The notes under the pieces are model-generated. The model did not search any database and had not been told where the DNA came from. It saw only the letters and a program-made list of their open reading frames with translations. A DNA stretch of 64,000 bases, taken from contig OZ245996.1 in NCBI GenBank assembly GCA_965230205.1, positions 4,315,979-4,379,978 on the forward strand, read 5' to 3'. Source of the DNA: CANLBN01 sp965230205. GTDB taxonomy: Bacteria > Pseudomonadota > Gammaproteobacteria > Pseudomonadales > Cellvibrionaceae. The position numbers and the translations under genes are program-made. Positions 63,747 through 64,000 of this stretch are shown here, piece after piece. The first letter of the stretch is position 1. Each line of letters begins with the position of its first letter.

Positions 63747-64000
63747 CTAATATGGCCTGACTTTTAATTCAAAGCTGTTTTCTAGTCTGGTAATTTGATG
63801 AATCTTAACATCGAGGATAGACTGATTATTTTTCATAATCCCCTCAAGTTGTTTCCTGACTGAAGCGTCAGATCTAGCACCCAAATAGATCGACTTAATT
63901 TTTATATTTCCTTTATAGTAACTATTATTATAATCAGTAATTAACCGCCACTCTCTTTCATAATCCCAATGGTTTGATTTATACACTGCCAGCTTATTAA
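63747..64000 (-). CDS. C-terminal part of a DUF2971-type protein (partial)
   Basis: The frame is open through the right window edge, so the gene starts outside. The visible residues include YKSNHWDYEREWRLI, the W-x-YE-x-EWR signature found towards the end of DUF2971 proteins, and SIYLGARSDAS. DUF2971 members are cytoplasmic, of unknown function, and often occur in accessory or defence-rich regions. Only about 83 residues can be seen. Confidence 0.6.
   Translation of the reverse strand, partial: NKLAVYKSNHWDYEREWRLITDYNNSYYKGNIKIKSIYLGARSDASVRKQLEGIMKNNQSILDVKIHQITRLENSFELKVRPY

Overview
The window looks like part of a chromosome from a free-living, probably marine, gammaproteobacterium with moderately AT-rich DNA. 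This rests on gene content: glutamyl-tRNA synthetase beside tRNA-Ala(GGC), a large chemosensory cluster, soluble NAD-dependent formate dehydrogenase, and glycine betaine/sarcosine oxidation. No phage, integrase, transposase or CRISPR array was seen.

Layout. (1) 1-5.3 kb, minus strand: a LapG-type periplasmic protease and a tightly coupled four-gene operon, DUF3348 / MotA-TolQ-like protein with a very long coiled-coil tail (DUF802) / MotB-OmpA-like protein / DUF2894. This is an uncharacterised ion-driven motor that resembles the ZorA-ZorB half of Zorya but has different accessory genes. (2) 5.6-8.5 kb: an orphan amino-acid-type binding protein and a lone FAD oxidoreductase. (3) 8.5-12.8 kb, an AT-rich accessory segment ending at the tRNA 3' end: an Rhs-like remnant, two tandem paralogous small membrane proteins (one frameshifted in a homopolymer), a LysM protein with a hydrophobic C-terminus (putative effector with immunity proteins), and two unrecognised genes. 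(4) 12.9-14.6 kb: tRNA-Ala with its promoter and terminator, and gltX. (5) 15.0-42.8 kb: a run of same-strand signalling genes. It starts with STAS, CheY, CheA, two CheW, CheR, CheD and CheB. It continues with a receptor-like protein carrying a CheZ-like DxxxQ motif, a STAS / receiver-PP2C-kinase partner-switch pair and two large chemoreceptors. It ends with an orphan LivK-type binding protein, two hybrid histidine kinases (one with a LOV blue-light domain) and three receiver proteins. (6) 43.3-50.7 kb: fdsGBA-fdhD-fdsD with a divergent regulator. (7) 50.7-59.7 kb: a metallophosphoesterase, soxBDAG and divergent gbcB/gbcA. (8) 60-64 kb: a chemoreceptor, a Bax-like glucosaminidase, an ankyrin protein and a partial DUF2971 gene.

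How the parts fit. GbcAB and SoxBDAG strip methyl groups from glycine betaine down to glycine, releasing C1 units, and the formate dehydrogenase can oxidise the resulting formate to CO2 and NADH. The signalling block links periplasmic ligand and perhaps light sensing to a CheA pathway and to a serine-phosphorylation partner switch. No flagellar gene lies inside it, so its output could be motility or some other cell function.
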